A DNA stretch of 25,572 nucleotides from CAZYJR01 sp964647905 (GTDB lineage Bacteria > Desulfobacterota > DSM-4660 > Desulfatiglandales > HGW-15), in assembly GCA_964647905.1 (NCBI GenBank), contig CAZYJR010000045.1, forward strand, positions 1 to 25,572, written 5' to 3'. Positions 1 to 8,430 of this stretch are shown in pieces. The translations under genes and the position numbers were made by a program. How positions within the stretch are numbered: position 1 is the stretch's first letter; each line of letters opens with the position of its first letter. The notes under the pieces are model-generated. The model was not told where the DNA came from, searched no databases, and worked only from the letters and a program-made list of their open reading frames with translations.

Positions 1-11
1 TTTCGTGTTTC

Positions 12-527
12 ATGAACATCGTGCTCATCGGATACCGCTGCAGCGGAAAGACCGTAACAGGCCTCGAGTTGGCCGCAAGGCTGGGGCGTCCTTTTGTGGA
101 CACCGACGCCTGCGTGGTCCGCGAGACAGGGTCCTCTGTGGAGAGCATCGTTCGAGAGAACGGCTGGGGGTATTTCAGGGACCTGGAATCGCGGGTGATA
201 CGCGTTGTGACGGCTCGAGACGGCCGGGTGATCTCTACCGGGGGAGGAGCCATACTCCGGCCGGAGAACGTCCGGCGTCTCAGGGACAACGGCTGGGTCG
301 TATGGCTCAAGGCCGGCGAGAGCACCCTGAGGCGCCGAATGGAGAAAGACAAGGGAAACTCCGGGCAAAGACCGGCGATAGCGGGGGTGAATCCATCGGA
401 AGAGACGGCAGTGATTCTTCGAACAAGGATCCCGCTGTATGAACAGGCCGCTGACTTACATGTGGCGACCGACACGCTCTCACCGTCCCAGGCGGTCGAG
501 CTAATCCTCGCATCCATGAGGGAGTGA
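12..527 (+). CDS. aroK: Shikimate kinase
   Basis: Phosphorylates shikimate to shikimate 3-phosphate with ATP in the cytoplasm, the fifth common step of aromatic synthesis. The 171-residue product has the usual family length. It begins with a beta strand and a Walker A loop (GYRCSGKT, residues 7-14), followed by the DTD shikimate/Mg-binding motif near residues 31-33, a GGG triplet near residue 77 and an R-P lid segment (GQRPAIAG) around residue 120. The ATG at 12 is chosen because the family starts immediately before the first strand; the ribosome-binding region is nearly at the window edge. It is the first visible gene of the aro operon and lies 15 bases before chorismate synthase, so the operon may begin upstream of the window. 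Nothing looks broken. Confidence 0.95.
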   Translation: MNIVLIGYRCSGKTVTGLELAARLGRPFVDTDACVVRETGSSVESIVRENGWGYFRDLESRVIRVVTARDGRVISTGGGAILRPENVRRLRDNGWVVWLKAGESTLRRRMEKDKGNSGQRPAIAGVNPSEETAVILRTRIPLYEQAADLHVATDTLSPSQAVELILASMRE

Positions 528-542
528 GAAGGAGGCTAATCC

Positions 543-1649
543 TTGGCCGGGAACACCATCGGACAGGCGTTTCGTACAACCACTTTCGGCGAGAGTCACG
601 GGAGGGCCGTAGGCGCGGTTATCGAGGGCTGCCCGCCCGCCATCCCCCTCTGTGAATCCGACTTCGCCTCCTGGATGGAGCGGCGGCGGCCCGGGCGGAG
701 TCCTTTTGATTCGCCCCGGAGGGAAGCGGACCGCGTGGAGATCCTGAGCGGTGTTTTCCGGGGCTGTACCACCGGCACTCCCATCGCCCTCCTCGTCCGG
801 AACCTGGACTCCCGCAGCCGAGACTACGACCCTATCGAGAATGTTTTCCGGCCCGGCCATGCGGACCTGCCCTACTTTAAGAAGTACGGCGTCTACGATC
901 ATCGAGGAGGAGGCCGCGCATCCGCCAGGGAGACTACGGCAAGGGTCGCGGCGGGCGTCGTGGCCCGAAAGGTGCTGGAGCCTTACGGCATCCGCATATG
1001 TTCCTATACCCTGGAGATGGACGGAGTGCGGGCGTCGAGCTTCGATCACGGGGAGGCCCTGCGGAATCCGTTCTCGTGTCCGGATGCGGAGGCGGCCCGG
1101 CTGATGGCCGAACGCCTCGATGCTTGCAGGCGTGAGGGCGATTCCGCCGGGGGCGTGGTCGAGGTTTGCGTTACGGGATGTCCTCCGGGCCTGGGGGAGC
1201 CTGTGTTCGACAAGCTGGATGCGGACCTGGCTAAGGCCTTCATGTCAGTCGGGGCGGTCAAGGGAGTGGAGATCGGAGAGGGATTCGCCGCGGCCGGGCT
1301 TCGAGGTTCCGCCAACAACGACCCGATCCGGCCCGGAGGGTTCGCCTCAAACCGCGCCGGAGGGGTTCTAGGGGGCTTGTCCAATGGAGAAGATATCGTG
1401 GTGCGCGCTGCGGTCAAGCCCATTCCCTCAATCGCCCGGCCCCAGGAGACCGTCGACCGGCAAGGCAACCCCGCTGTCCTCAATCTCTCCGGCCGTTTCG
1501 ATGCATGTGCGATCCCGCGCATCCTCCCCGTGCTGGAGGCCATGACCTGGCTGGTCCTGGCGGATCACTTCCTGCGACAACGAGCCCAATGCGGGGAACT
1601 ACGAGTGCACGGGGAGTGCTTTCAAGTCCGGCCGGAAAAGGGGCTATGA
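543..1649 (+). CDS. aroC: Chorismate synthase
   Basis: Converts EPSP to chorismate using reduced FMN, the last common step. The 368-residue product carries the family signatures: FGESHG at about residues 15-20, and the long block with RPGHADL, KYG, DHRGGGRASARET around residues 101-130. The C-terminal SGRFDACAIPR is the conserved [KR]-H/F-D-PC-type block near residue 318. The start is a TTG at 543, preceded by a strong AAGGAGG about 7 bases upstream, and the protein then begins MAGNT, as the family does. It follows shikimate kinase by 15 bases. The downstream gap of about 250 bases is the only sizeable break in the operon and contains a possible attenuator. Confidence 0.96.
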   Translation: MAGNTIGQAFRTTTFGESHGRAVGAVIEGCPPAIPLCESDFASWMERRRPGRSPFDSPRREADRVEILSGVFRGCTTGTPIALLVRNLDSRSRDYDPIENVFRPGHADLPYFKKYGVYDHRGGGRASARETTARVAAGVVARKVLEPYGIRICSYTLEMDGVRASSFDHGEALRNPFSCPDAEAARLMAERLDACRREGDSAGGVVEVCVTGCPPGLGEPVFDKLDADLAKAFMSVGAVKGVEIGEGFAAAGLRGSANNDPIRPGGFASNRAGGVLGGLSNGEDIVVRAAVKPIPSIARPQETVDRQGNPAVLNLSGRFDACAIPRILPVLEAMTWLVLADHFLRQRAQCGELRVHGECFQVRPEKGL

Positions 1650-1653
1650 GCTT

Positions 1654-1839
1654 ATGGACTCGCTGCATTTGTTGACCCATGAATATCGAGGCTATTGCCG
1701 GTTCCTGTTTTACCGGTGGAGGGGTCCGCCCGTGCGCCTCGAGCTTGGAAAGCACTTATACGAAGGCCGCGGGGGAGGGCATCTTCCGCGGCCTTCCTAT
1801 CTCAGGCCTGTGGGAAGCGGTCCGGACCCGGCCGGGTAG
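1654..1839 (+). promoter_or_regulatory. Possible aromatic leader ORF / attenuator region upstream of ADH synthase
   Basis: A short ORF (61 codons) starts just after aroC, with an AAAAGGGG stretch about 10 bases before its ATG. Its codons 11-22 include Tyr, Tyr, Phe, Phe, Tyr and Trp, that is six aromatic residues in twelve. Two hairpins can be drawn within it: CCGGT/ACCGG (1698-1702 with 1712-1716) and a perfect 10-base stem AAGGCCGCGG/CCGCGGCCTT (1763-1772 with 1786-1795). An aromatic-rich leader with competing hairpins before aromatic biosynthesis genes is the textbook arrangement for ribosome-mediated attenuation. Against this, the ORF is longer than usual leaders and no U-tract follows the strong hairpin. 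It may also be chance coding in a GC-rich gap. Confidence 0.4.
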
Positions 1840-1901
1840 GTTCGACAAGGTCTCGAGGGAAAATTGAGAAAACGGGCTTCAACCAAAGGAGGGAAGAGGA
1901 C

Positions 1902-2714
1902 ATGAAAGGCAAGGAATACAGACTTCGGCGCATTATGAACCGTGAGACGGGAAGGACGGTGATCATCCCCATGGACCACGGGGTAAGCGTGGGGCCCATA
2001 CACGGCCTTGCAGACATGAGAGGCGCACTCTCACTCATGGCCGGCGGGGGTGCGAACGCCGTGGTCGTCCACAAGGGGATGGCCTCTGGGAGCCGAATAA
2101 GCCTGGGAGGTGATACGGGTTTGATCGTTCACCTATCGGGAAGCACGGCCTTTTCAGAGGACCCATACATGAAGGCCCTGGTGTGTACGGTGGAGGAGGC
2201 CATCAAACTCGGGGCGGACGCCGTGAGCGTACACATCAATGTAGGGAATCCCCATGAGGAAAGAATGCTCACCGACCTTGCGGCCACGGCCCAGGCGGCA
2301 GGAGAGTGGGGCGTCCCCCTTCTGGCCATGATCTATGCGCGCGGAGAGCGCATATCGAGCGAATACGATCCAGGGGTGGTCAAGCATGCGGCACGCCTGG
2401 GCGCTGAACTGGGTGCGGACATGGTGAAGGTCCCGTACACCGGGACACCGGAGTCGTTCCGCGGTGTCGTGGAAGGTTGCCCGGTGCCCGTGGTCATTGC
2501 CGGAGGGCCGCGGGCGGAGACGGACCGGGCGGTCCTGGAAATGGTTCGGGGCGCCCTGGACGCAGGAGCGGCCGGCACGTCCATCGGGCGAAACGTATTC
2601 CAGCACCCGGACCCACAAGGGGTCGTGGCCGCCCTGCACCGGATCGTTCACGAGGACGCCGGGGTCGAAGAGGCCATGGAGTGCATCAACCACCGGAAGA
2701 GGAGGGTGGCATGA
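1902..2714 (+). CDS. 2-amino-3,7-dideoxy-D-threo-hept-6-ulosonate (ADH) synthase, archaeal-type class I aldolase
   Basis: Likely condenses 6-deoxy-5-ketofructose 1-phosphate with aspartate semialdehyde to give ADH, the alternative precursor of 3-dehydroquinate. The product has 270 residues and belongs to the DeoC/FbaB class I aldolase family. Visible motifs are MDHG with the acid/base Asp (near residue 25), the MIYARGE segment with a conserved Tyr, the Schiff-base Lys in MVKVPYTG (near residue 180) and the phosphate-binding GGPRA and SIGRNVFQ segments. The start at 1902 follows an AAAGGAGGGAAGAGG ribosome site; longer upstream readings run through the leader and are not family-like. Its stop overlaps the next start (ATGA). 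The DHQ synthase II gene four positions later supports this role over a fructose-bisphosphate aldolase. Confidence 0.88.
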   Translation: MKGKEYRLRRIMNRETGRTVIIPMDHGVSVGPIHGLADMRGALSLMAGGGANAVVVHKGMASGSRISLGGDTGLIVHLSGSTAFSEDPYMKALVCTVEEAIKLGADAVSVHINVGNPHEERMLTDLAATAQAAGEWGVPLLAMIYARGERISSEYDPGVVKHAARLGAELGADMVKVPYTGTPESFRGVVEGCPVPVVIAGGPRAETDRAVLEMVRGALDAGAAGTSIGRNVFQHPDPQGVVAALHRIVHEDAGVEEAMECINHRKRRVA

Positions 2715-3820
2715 ACGGCGAACAGCAGGATGAGGGTTCCCGGGGGCGCCTGGAAATCCGGCGAACCGAGATCGACGGACTGGACCAACAGATCCTAGAG
2801 CTCCTTTACCTGAGGCTGGCCGCGGCCAAAGATATCGGAGACCTCAAACGCTCCCTTGACCTCGAGGTCGTGGATCCCGCCCGTGAACGGAGAATCCTGA
2901 GGCGCCTTTCGGCACAAAGCCGCTCCCCTCTGGGACCTGATGCGATCCGGGCGGTTTTCAAGGCCATAATAGCCTCGGCCCGGGCGGTTCAGGAGCCTCC
3001 TCGAGTAGGTTTTCTGGGCCCCGAGGGCACGTTCAGTCACGAGGCTGCCCTGCGGTACTATGGGACACAGGCGGAGTACCTCCCCTATGCGGCAATCGAT
3101 GATGTCTTCGACCATGTGGCCCGATCCGGATGCAACACTGGGGTCGTTCCTCTTGAGAACTCGTGTGAGGGTCCTGTGCGGGAGACGCTGGATCTATTCG
3201 CAATCCATGATCTGGTAATCCAGGCGGAAGTCAGGATGCGCATTCATCATCACCTCTTGAGCCGGGCATCAAACCCGGAGGCGGTGCGGGTTCTCTATTC
3301 CCACCCCATGGCCTTGGCCCAGTGCGGCCGGTGGATCCGCACCCATCTGCCTTCGGCCAGGACCGAGGCGGTCGCGAGCACGGCCCTGGCCGCCCGCCTT
3401 GCATCGGACGATCCCACCGCGGCCGCCGTGGGAAGCCGCCTTGCGGCCGAGCCGGCCGGCGTGCCCGTGCTCAGGGGCGAAATCCAAGACCTCGAGGCCA
3501 ATACTACCCGTTTTGCCGTACTGGGCAGGACTTCCTTGGAGCGGGATCCCTCTGAAAACCACCGGACCTCCCTCTTGATCGCCTTGGAGCACAGGCCCGG
3601 GGCATTGTACATGGCCCTTTCTCCTCTCGCCGCCCGCGGAGTGAACATCACACGGATCGACTCCCGCCCCAGAAGAGACCGCGCGTGGGAGTACCTGTTC
3701 TTTCTGGACCTGGACGGCCACGCCGGAGACGGCCCTCTGGCCGGGGCCCTATCCGAGATGTCCCGCTCCTGCTCTCTGTTTAAGGTCCTCGGGTCCTACC
3801 CGCGGGAGGATGAGCCATGA
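2711..3820 (+). CDS. pheA: Chorismate mutase / prephenate dehydratase (P-protein)
   Basis: Bifunctional enzyme that makes prephenate from chorismate and then phenylpyruvate for phenylalanine. The 369-residue product has, in order, an AroQ helical chorismate mutase domain (about 10-95), a prephenate dehydratase domain (about 97-275) starting VGFLGPEGTFSHEAA, and a C-terminal ACT domain (about 285-365). The catalytic TRF motif is present in NTTRFAVLG. The ACT domain has HRPGALY and DSRP (ESRP in many homologues), the phenylalanine feedback site. ATG at 2711 overlaps the preceding stop by four bases and has an AGGAGGG site. Regulation by Phe binding is expected from the ACT domain; this is family knowledge, not shown by the sequence alone. 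Confidence 0.95.
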   Translation: MNGEQQDEGSRGRLEIRRTEIDGLDQQILELLYLRLAAAKDIGDLKRSLDLEVVDPARERRILRRLSAQSRSPLGPDAIRAVFKAIIASARAVQEPPRVGFLGPEGTFSHEAALRYYGTQAEYLPYAAIDDVFDHVARSGCNTGVVPLENSCEGPVRETLDLFAIHDLVIQAEVRMRIHHHLLSRASNPEAVRVLYSHPMALAQCGRWIRTHLPSARTEAVASTALAARLASDDPTAAAVGSRLAAEPAGVPVLRGEIQDLEANTTRFAVLGRTSLERDPSENHRTSLLIALEHRPGALYMALSPLAARGVNITRIDSRPRRDRAWEYLFFLDLDGHAGDGPLAGALSEMSRSCSLFKVLGSYPREDEP

Positions 3821-4617
3821 CGGGAGAAAACGCGCGTGTGTGCATCATCGGAGGAACGGGCCGAATGGGATCCTGGCTGGCCCGGGTCCTGGCGCGAAGA
3901 GGCCATCCCGTCCTGAAGGCGGGGAGGCGGACGCAGGCAGCGCCCGAACATGCGGCCCGGTTATGCGACGTGGTGGTGGTCTCGGTCCCCCTGGACCGCA
4001 CCATAAGGGTGATCGAGCGAGTGGCGCCCCAGGTCCGGGAAGACGCCCTGCTCATGGATCTCACGTCCGTAAAGGCCGCTCCCATGGAGGCCATGCTATC
4101 TCTCTGCCGGGGTCAGGTGGTCGGGCTTCACCCCCTGTTCGGACCCGCTGCAAAGCCCGGGGAAGGCCCCCTGACGGTCGCCGCCTGCCGCGGCCGGGGC
4201 GAAGCCGGTTTTCACTGGATCAAGAACAGCCTCGAGGATGAAGGCTATGACGTAAGAGAGATCGATCCTGCCGAACACGATCGGATCATGGCCGTGATCC
4301 AAGGGGTGAACCATTTCTCGGCAATGGCCCTGGGGCTCTTTCTCAAGGACTGCGGCGTCCGGCCGGAAGACCTCCACGCCTGGAGCACCCCTTCCTTTCG
4401 CAGCACCATCGGCCGCATCAGGGATATGGGAGCCCAGCCCGCAGAACTCTTTCGGGGCTTGATCTTGGAGAACCCCGCTTCAAAGGGGCATATCGATCAA
4501 TACATAAAGACCGTCAACATCTTGTACCAAACCCTTTTTTCTCGCGATGCCGCTGAATTCGAGCTGTCTTTCGGCCGGCTGAAGGCGGTGTTCGACAATG
4601 GAGGCCGTGATGTCTGA
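3817..4617 (+). CDS. tyrA: Prephenate dehydrogenase
   Basis: Oxidatively decarboxylates prephenate to 4-hydroxyphenylpyruvate for tyrosine, using NAD(P). The 266-residue product has an N-terminal Rossmann fold with GGTGRMGSW (about residues 12-20), the DLTSVK motif near residue 86 and GLHPLFGP near residue 105, followed by a helical C-terminal dimerisation domain. The length is that of a stand-alone TyrA without an ACT domain or a fused chorismate mutase, so any feedback control would have to act elsewhere. The start overlaps the pheA stop by four bases (ATGA), indicating translational coupling. An arogenate-specific activity cannot be excluded from sequence. Confidence 0.92.
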   Translation: MTGENARVCIIGGTGRMGSWLARVLARRGHPVLKAGRRTQAAPEHAARLCDVVVVSVPLDRTIRVIERVAPQVREDALLMDLTSVKAAPMEAMLSLCRGQVVGLHPLFGPAAKPGEGPLTVAACRGRGEAGFHWIKNSLEDEGYDVREIDPAEHDRIMAVIQGVNHFSAMALGLFLKDCGVRPEDLHAWSTPSFRSTIGRIRDMGAQPAELFRGLILENPASKGHIDQYIKTVNILYQTLFSRDAAEFELSFGRLKAVFDNGGRDV

Positions 4618-5605
4618 GATCTGGGTACAGGCGGAACCGTGGGACCGGGAGTTGGTTTTGGCCGCACTGGAGGCCGGTGCTGACGCGGTAATAGTGCCTC
4701 CGGACCGGGTGGACCGGGTGCGGGAACTCGGCCGCATTCGGACCGTGGCCGAAAACGGAGATATCCAATGGGGACGTGACGTGGTGCGGGCCGTGGTCAC
4801 CGGCCCCGAGGACGAAGAACGCGTAGTGGAGGAAGCCGGCGGCCGGCGGGTGATTGTGCGGACCCCTGACTGGAAGGTCATTCCCCTGGAAAACCTCGTG
4901 GCCAGAACAGGCAATCTTATGGTGGAGGCCCAAGGCGAGGAAGAGGCCCACACGGCCCTGGGGATCCTGGAGAAGGGCGTTGACGGGGTGATCCTTACCG
5001 CCCGGGACCCGAACCTGGTCAGGGCCGTTATCCGCGATATCAAATCCGGAGAAAGCAGCCTGGAACTCATCCCCTTGAAAATCGAGCGGGTGGCTGCCGT
5101 GGGCATGGGAGACCGTGTGTGCGTAGACACGTGCTCCCTGATGGGGCAGGGGGAAGGCGGACTTGTGGGGAGCAGGAGCAACGGGTTCTTCCTCATGCAC
5201 GCAGAGAGCCTGGAAAACCCGTATGTCTCTCCCAGGCCTTTCCGAATAAACGCAGGGGCGGTGCACGCATATGTCCTCGGGACCGGGGAGAGGACCCGCT
5301 ATCTGGCCGGGCTTCGCGCCGGAGAAGTCGTGACCGGGGTCGACGCATCCGGGCGGACCTTTCCCCTGGTCATAGGAAGGGTCAAGATCGAGCGCCGCCC
5401 CATGCTGCTGGTGGAGGCCGAGGGACCGCAAGGGACGGTCTCCACCATCTGCCAGAACGCCGAGACCGTCCGCATGGTCTCGGCTGAGGGCCGAGAGCCC
5501 GTTTCCGTGGTCTCGCTGGGCCCGGGTGATGCGGTGCTGGGCCACGCGGACCACGGGGCCCGTCACTTCGGTCGCAGGGTGAGCGAATCTATCCTGGAGC
5601 ACTAG
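4610..5605 (+). CDS. 3-dehydroquinate synthase II (archaeal type)
   Basis: Catalyses NAD-dependent oxidative deamination and cyclisation of ADH to 3-dehydroquinate, replacing classical AroB. The product (331 residues from this start) matches the DHQ synthase II family along its whole length: an N-terminal half beginning with a WVQAEPWDRELV-like strand/helix, central GMGDRVCVDTCSLMGQGEG with conserved Cys and Asp, then the GSRSNGFFLMHAES and NPYVSPRPFRINAGAVHAY segments typical of the family. ATG at 4610 has GGAGG five bases upstream and overlaps tyrA by eight bases; an ATG at 4598 is an alternative. Pairing with the ADH synthase in the same operon strongly supports the assignment. Confidence 0.93.
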   Translation: MSEIWVQAEPWDRELVLAALEAGADAVIVPPDRVDRVRELGRIRTVAENGDIQWGRDVVRAVVTGPEDEERVVEEAGGRRVIVRTPDWKVIPLENLVARTGNLMVEAQGEEEAHTALGILEKGVDGVILTARDPNLVRAVIRDIKSGESSLELIPLKIERVAAVGMGDRVCVDTCSLMGQGEGGLVGSRSNGFFLMHAESLENPYVSPRPFRINAGAVHAYVLGTGERTRYLAGLRAGEVVTGVDASGRTFPLVIGRVKIERRPMLLVEAEGPQGTVSTICQNAETVRMVSAEGREPVSVVSLGPGDAVLGHADHGARHFGRRVSESILEH

Positions 5606-5610
5606 GCCTC

Positions 5611-6315
5611 ATGATTTGCGTATCCGTTCAGGCACGGGACACGCGCGCCGCCATGGAAAAGATTGCCCGGGCCGGGGCGCTGGCCGATCTGGTGGAATTG
5701 CGTCTCGACCTCATCCGCAGGCCGCAAGTGGAAGTATTGGTTGCCGCATCCGCGGTCCCTGTGATCGCGACGGTTCGCAGCCGCAGGGAAGGAGGTGCGG
5801 GTATGGGTCTTCACAGGACCATGGATCTTCTCATAGGGGCTCGGGGTGCGGGTGCGGCTTACGTGGACGTGGAGTTAGGGCTTCCGAAAGAGGCCCGCCG
5901 GACCCTGATAAGGGAGGCCGGACCCGACAGGGTGGTCCTCTCGTCGCACATCCCCGAGACAACACCCCCTGCTGCGGCCCTGAAGGACCTCTTGGATCGC
6001 ATGGCCTGCGAGGACGCGGCGGTGGTAAAGATCGTTACCCGGGCCTGCAGCCCCGAAGACCCTGTCCGGGTCCTTTCCTTGGTTCCACGGGCAAGGGCGA
6101 TGGCAATCGGGATATCGGCCTTTTGCATGGGACGGAACGGCATGTTGAGCCGAATCCTCTCCCTCCGCCTGGGAGCGACCCTGGGTTATGCCGCACTGGG
6201 CGAGGGAGAAGAGACCGCCGAGGGCCAGATCCCCGTCCGTCTGATGCGCCTGGTGCTAGAGCGCCTCGGACGAGGATCCCATGCGGGGTTTCCGTATCAA
6301 GGAGGGACACCATGA
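5611..6315 (+). CDS. aroD: 3-dehydroquinate dehydratase, type I
   Basis: Dehydrates 3-dehydroquinate to 3-dehydroshikimate through a Schiff-base intermediate. The 234-residue product has the type I features: ELRLD after the first strand (about residue 30), the proton-relay His in LSSH (about 113), the Schiff-base Lys in AVVKIV (about 144), and a C-terminal FCMGRNGMLSRI phosphate-barrel-like segment (about 171). It starts five bases after the DHQ synthase II stop, with a GGAG 11 bases upstream. Type I is the form usually found with archaeal-type shikimate genes and also in many enterics. The stop overlaps the aroE start. Confidence 0.94.
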   Translation: MICVSVQARDTRAAMEKIARAGALADLVELRLDLIRRPQVEVLVAASAVPVIATVRSRREGGAGMGLHRTMDLLIGARGAGAAYVDVELGLPKEARRTLIREAGPDRVVLSSHIPETTPPAAALKDLLDRMACEDAAVVKIVTRACSPEDPVRVLSLVPRARAMAIGISAFCMGRNGMLSRILSLRLGATLGYAALGEGEETAEGQIPVRLMRLVLERLGRGSHAGFPYQGGTP

Positions 6316-7145
6316 ATCCGGATGCCGGCACGCGGCTATTCGGGCTGATAGGTCACCCGGCGGCCCACTCCCTCGGCCCTGCCATGCACAATGCGGCGTT
6401 CCGGGCGCTCCGCATCAATGCCCTCTACCTGGCGTTCGACACGCGGGACCCGGCCGGATGCATGGCCGGAATGCGTGCCATGGGCATTTCGGGGCTGAGC
6501 GTCACGCTTCCCCACAAGAGCGCGGTCATCCCTTTCCTCGACCGCCTGGACGAGACTGCGGAGCGTATCGGGGCTGTCAATACCGTGGTCAATTCCGCAG
6601 GCCGACTCACCGGCCTGAACACGGATGCTGAAGGACTGCTCCAGGCCGTAAGGACGCGGGTGGACCCGCAAGGTCGAGACGTCCTGGTGGCCGGAGCGGG
6701 AGGGGCGGCACGGGCCGCGGCGTTCGCTCTCAAGACCGCCGGGGCCCGGGTGGCCGTGACCAATCGAACCGCCTCCCGGGGCGAGGCGCTTGCCCATGAG
6801 CTGGAGATCCCGTTTTTTTCGCACTCCGAGCTGAAAGGCCGCGAGGTAGACATCCTGGTCCAGGCCACCAGCGCAGGCATGAAAGGGACCCGCCCCGGCA
6901 TCCCCCTTCCATTGGATGCCCTCCGGGCTGGTATGGTGGTCATTGAAACCGTGTACCGCCCTTCAAGGACTCCGTTGCTTGTAGAGGCCCAAAAGAGGGG
7001 TTGCCTTGTCATTGAAGGCACGGAGATGTTCGTGAGACAGGGGGCCGCCCAGTTTCAACTCTGGACCGGGATCGAGGCCCCTGTGGAAGTCATGCGAAGG
7101 ACTGTTGAGGAGTGTTTGAGAATCGCCACGGAGGGTGCCTCATGA
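6312..7145 (+). CDS. aroE: Shikimate dehydrogenase
   Basis: Reduces 3-dehydroshikimate to shikimate, normally with NADPH. The 277-residue product has the substrate domain with LIGHPAAHSLGPAMHNAAF (Ser-x-Ser is replaced by HSL, normal for the family), catalytic Lys and Asp in VTLPHK and LNTDAEG, and a Rossmann domain with VAGAGGAARA followed by the NRT NADP-phosphate-binding motif. The start at 6312 has an AAGGAGGG site and an ATGA overlap with aroD; a much longer open frame upstream is only a shadow of aroD. The gene is intact and of usual length. Confidence 0.95.
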   Translation: MNPDAGTRLFGLIGHPAAHSLGPAMHNAAFRALRINALYLAFDTRDPAGCMAGMRAMGISGLSVTLPHKSAVIPFLDRLDETAERIGAVNTVVNSAGRLTGLNTDAEGLLQAVRTRVDPQGRDVLVAGAGGAARAAAFALKTAGARVAVTNRTASRGEALAHELEIPFFSHSELKGREVDILVQATSAGMKGTRPGIPLPLDALRAGMVVIETVYRPSRTPLLVEAQKRGCLVIEGTEMFVRQGAAQFQLWTGIEAPVEVMRRTVEECLRIATEGAS

Positions 7146-8407
7146 AAGCGCTGCACACCGTGGAAGGTATTGACGCCTCGGTTAGGCTTCCCGGTTCCAA
7201 GAGTTTGACCCATCGCGCACTGATTGCAGCGGCCCTCGCCCGCGGCGAGAGCCGGCTCTTGGGCGCCCTGGACTGCGAAGACACCCGGCTCACCGCAGCC
7301 GCCCTGATCAAAATGGGAGCCGCCGTCAAATGGGAGGGCGACTCCGTCAGGGTCCTGGGTGTCGGAGGCAGGATCCGGACCTGTTCCGGCCTGATGCATC
7401 ATGACCTTGGAAACTCCGGGACATCGTTTCGGCTGCTCTTATCGGTGGCCGCACTGGGCAGGGGCCGCTTCTTCTTCACCGGCTCCCCGCGTATGGCCAA
7501 GCGGCCTGTGGGGGAACTCGCCGCGGCCTTGGGGGCCATGGGAACCCGAATCTCCTTCTCGGGCACCCCTGGCTTTCCGCCCTTGACCCTCTTTGGAAGG
7601 GGACTCGCAGGGGGTGAATTGTGCATGAGCGCCGGTACCAGCAGCCAGCACCTGTCGTCTCTTTTGTTGGCTGCGCCCTATGCGGCACGGGACACTCGGA
7701 TCCATGTCACCGGCGAGCCCGTGTCCCGCCCCTACACCGACCTCACGCTCCGGGTCATGGAGGGCTTCGGGGTAACGGTGGAACGCGAGGGTCTCCATAC
7801 CTTCCATATCCCTGCCGGCATCCCTTACGGCCCCAGGCAATACCGCGTCGACGGGGATGCGTCTTCCGCCTCCTATTTTTGGGCCGCAGCGGCGGTTACG
7901 GGCGGCAGGGTCGTGACCCGCAACATCTCTCCCCTTCACACCTCCCAGGGGGATATGAGCTTCCTGGACATCCTGGAGCGCATGGGGTGCCGTATCCAAA
8001 GGCATTCCGACCGGGTTGAGGTCGCCGGCGGCGGTCTCCGCCGGATTACCGTGGATATGGGCGACATGCCCGACATGGTGCCCACGCTGGCCGCTGTGGC
8101 GCTCTTCGCCCGGGGGCCCACGGTAATGCGAAACGTCGCCCATCTCCGGTACAAGGAAAGCGACCGGCTGGAAGCCGTAGCCCGGGAGTGGCGGCGGATC
8201 GGCGGCCGGGTTGAGGTGCAGGCTGACGGGCTTGTGGTTCACGGCGGAGGGCCTTTCCAGGGATCGGACGTGGACCCCCATAACGATCACCGTATCGCCA
8301 TGGGCCTGGCTGTGGCTGGCCTCCGCATACCTGGAATCCGCCTGCAAAACCCGGACTGCGTGGCCAAGTCCTTCCCCGGTTTCTGGGAACTCTGGGGCCG
8401 CTTGTAG
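7142..8407 (+). CDS. aroA: 3-phosphoshikimate 1-carboxyvinyltransferase (EPSP synthase)
   Basis: Transfers the enolpyruvyl group of PEP to shikimate 3-phosphate. The 421-residue product shows the N-terminal LPGSKSLTHRAL motif (about 16-27), NSGTSFR (LGNSGTSFRLL, about 90), the SSQHLSSLL segment, DGDASSASYFWAAAA with a catalytic-domain Asp, and C-terminal LRYKESDRLEA and DHRIAMGLAVAG. The usual LFLGNAGTAMRPLTA is represented by the LGNSGTSFRLLLS variant, which is a class difference that could matter for inhibitor binding but cannot be judged here. ATGA overlap with aroE. It is the last clear gene of the operon; downstream is a dyad and gene remnants. Confidence 0.95.
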   Translation: MKALHTVEGIDASVRLPGSKSLTHRALIAAALARGESRLLGALDCEDTRLTAAALIKMGAAVKWEGDSVRVLGVGGRIRTCSGLMHHDLGNSGTSFRLLLSVAALGRGRFFFTGSPRMAKRPVGELAAALGAMGTRISFSGTPGFPPLTLFGRGLAGGELCMSAGTSSQHLSSLLLAAPYAARDTRIHVTGEPVSRPYTDLTLRVMEGFGVTVEREGLHTFHIPAGIPYGPRQYRVDGDASSASYFWAAAAVTGGRVVTRNISPLHTSQGDMSFLDILERMGCRIQRHSDRVEVAGGGLRRITVDMGDMPDMVPTLAAVALFARGPTVMRNVAHLRYKESDRLEAVAREWRRIGGRVEVQADGLVVHGGGPFQGSDVDPHNDHRIAMGLAVAGLRIPGIRLQNPDCVAKSFPGFWELWGRL

Positions 8408-8408
8408 T

Positions 8409-8430
8409 GGTCATGCCGGAGAGCATGACC
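8409..8430 (+). repeat. Perfect inverted repeat just after aroA
   Basis: GGTCATGC, six-base loop, GCATGACC (8409-8416 with 8423-8430), starting two bases after the aroA stop. There is no following T-run, so it is not a standard intrinsic terminator. It may still act as an mRNA 3' end stabiliser or be the boundary of the remnant that follows. Confidence 0.5.

Noticed and set aside
1695..1901. N-terminal extension of the ADH synthase frame
   Set aside because: It runs through the leader region, has no family similarity, and the ATG at 1902 has a far better ribosome site.
5616..6311. Long open frame ahead of aroE suggesting an AroD-AroE style fusion
   Set aside because: It is an out-of-frame reading of aroD with Gly/Arg-rich composition; aroE begins at 6312 with its own ribosome site.
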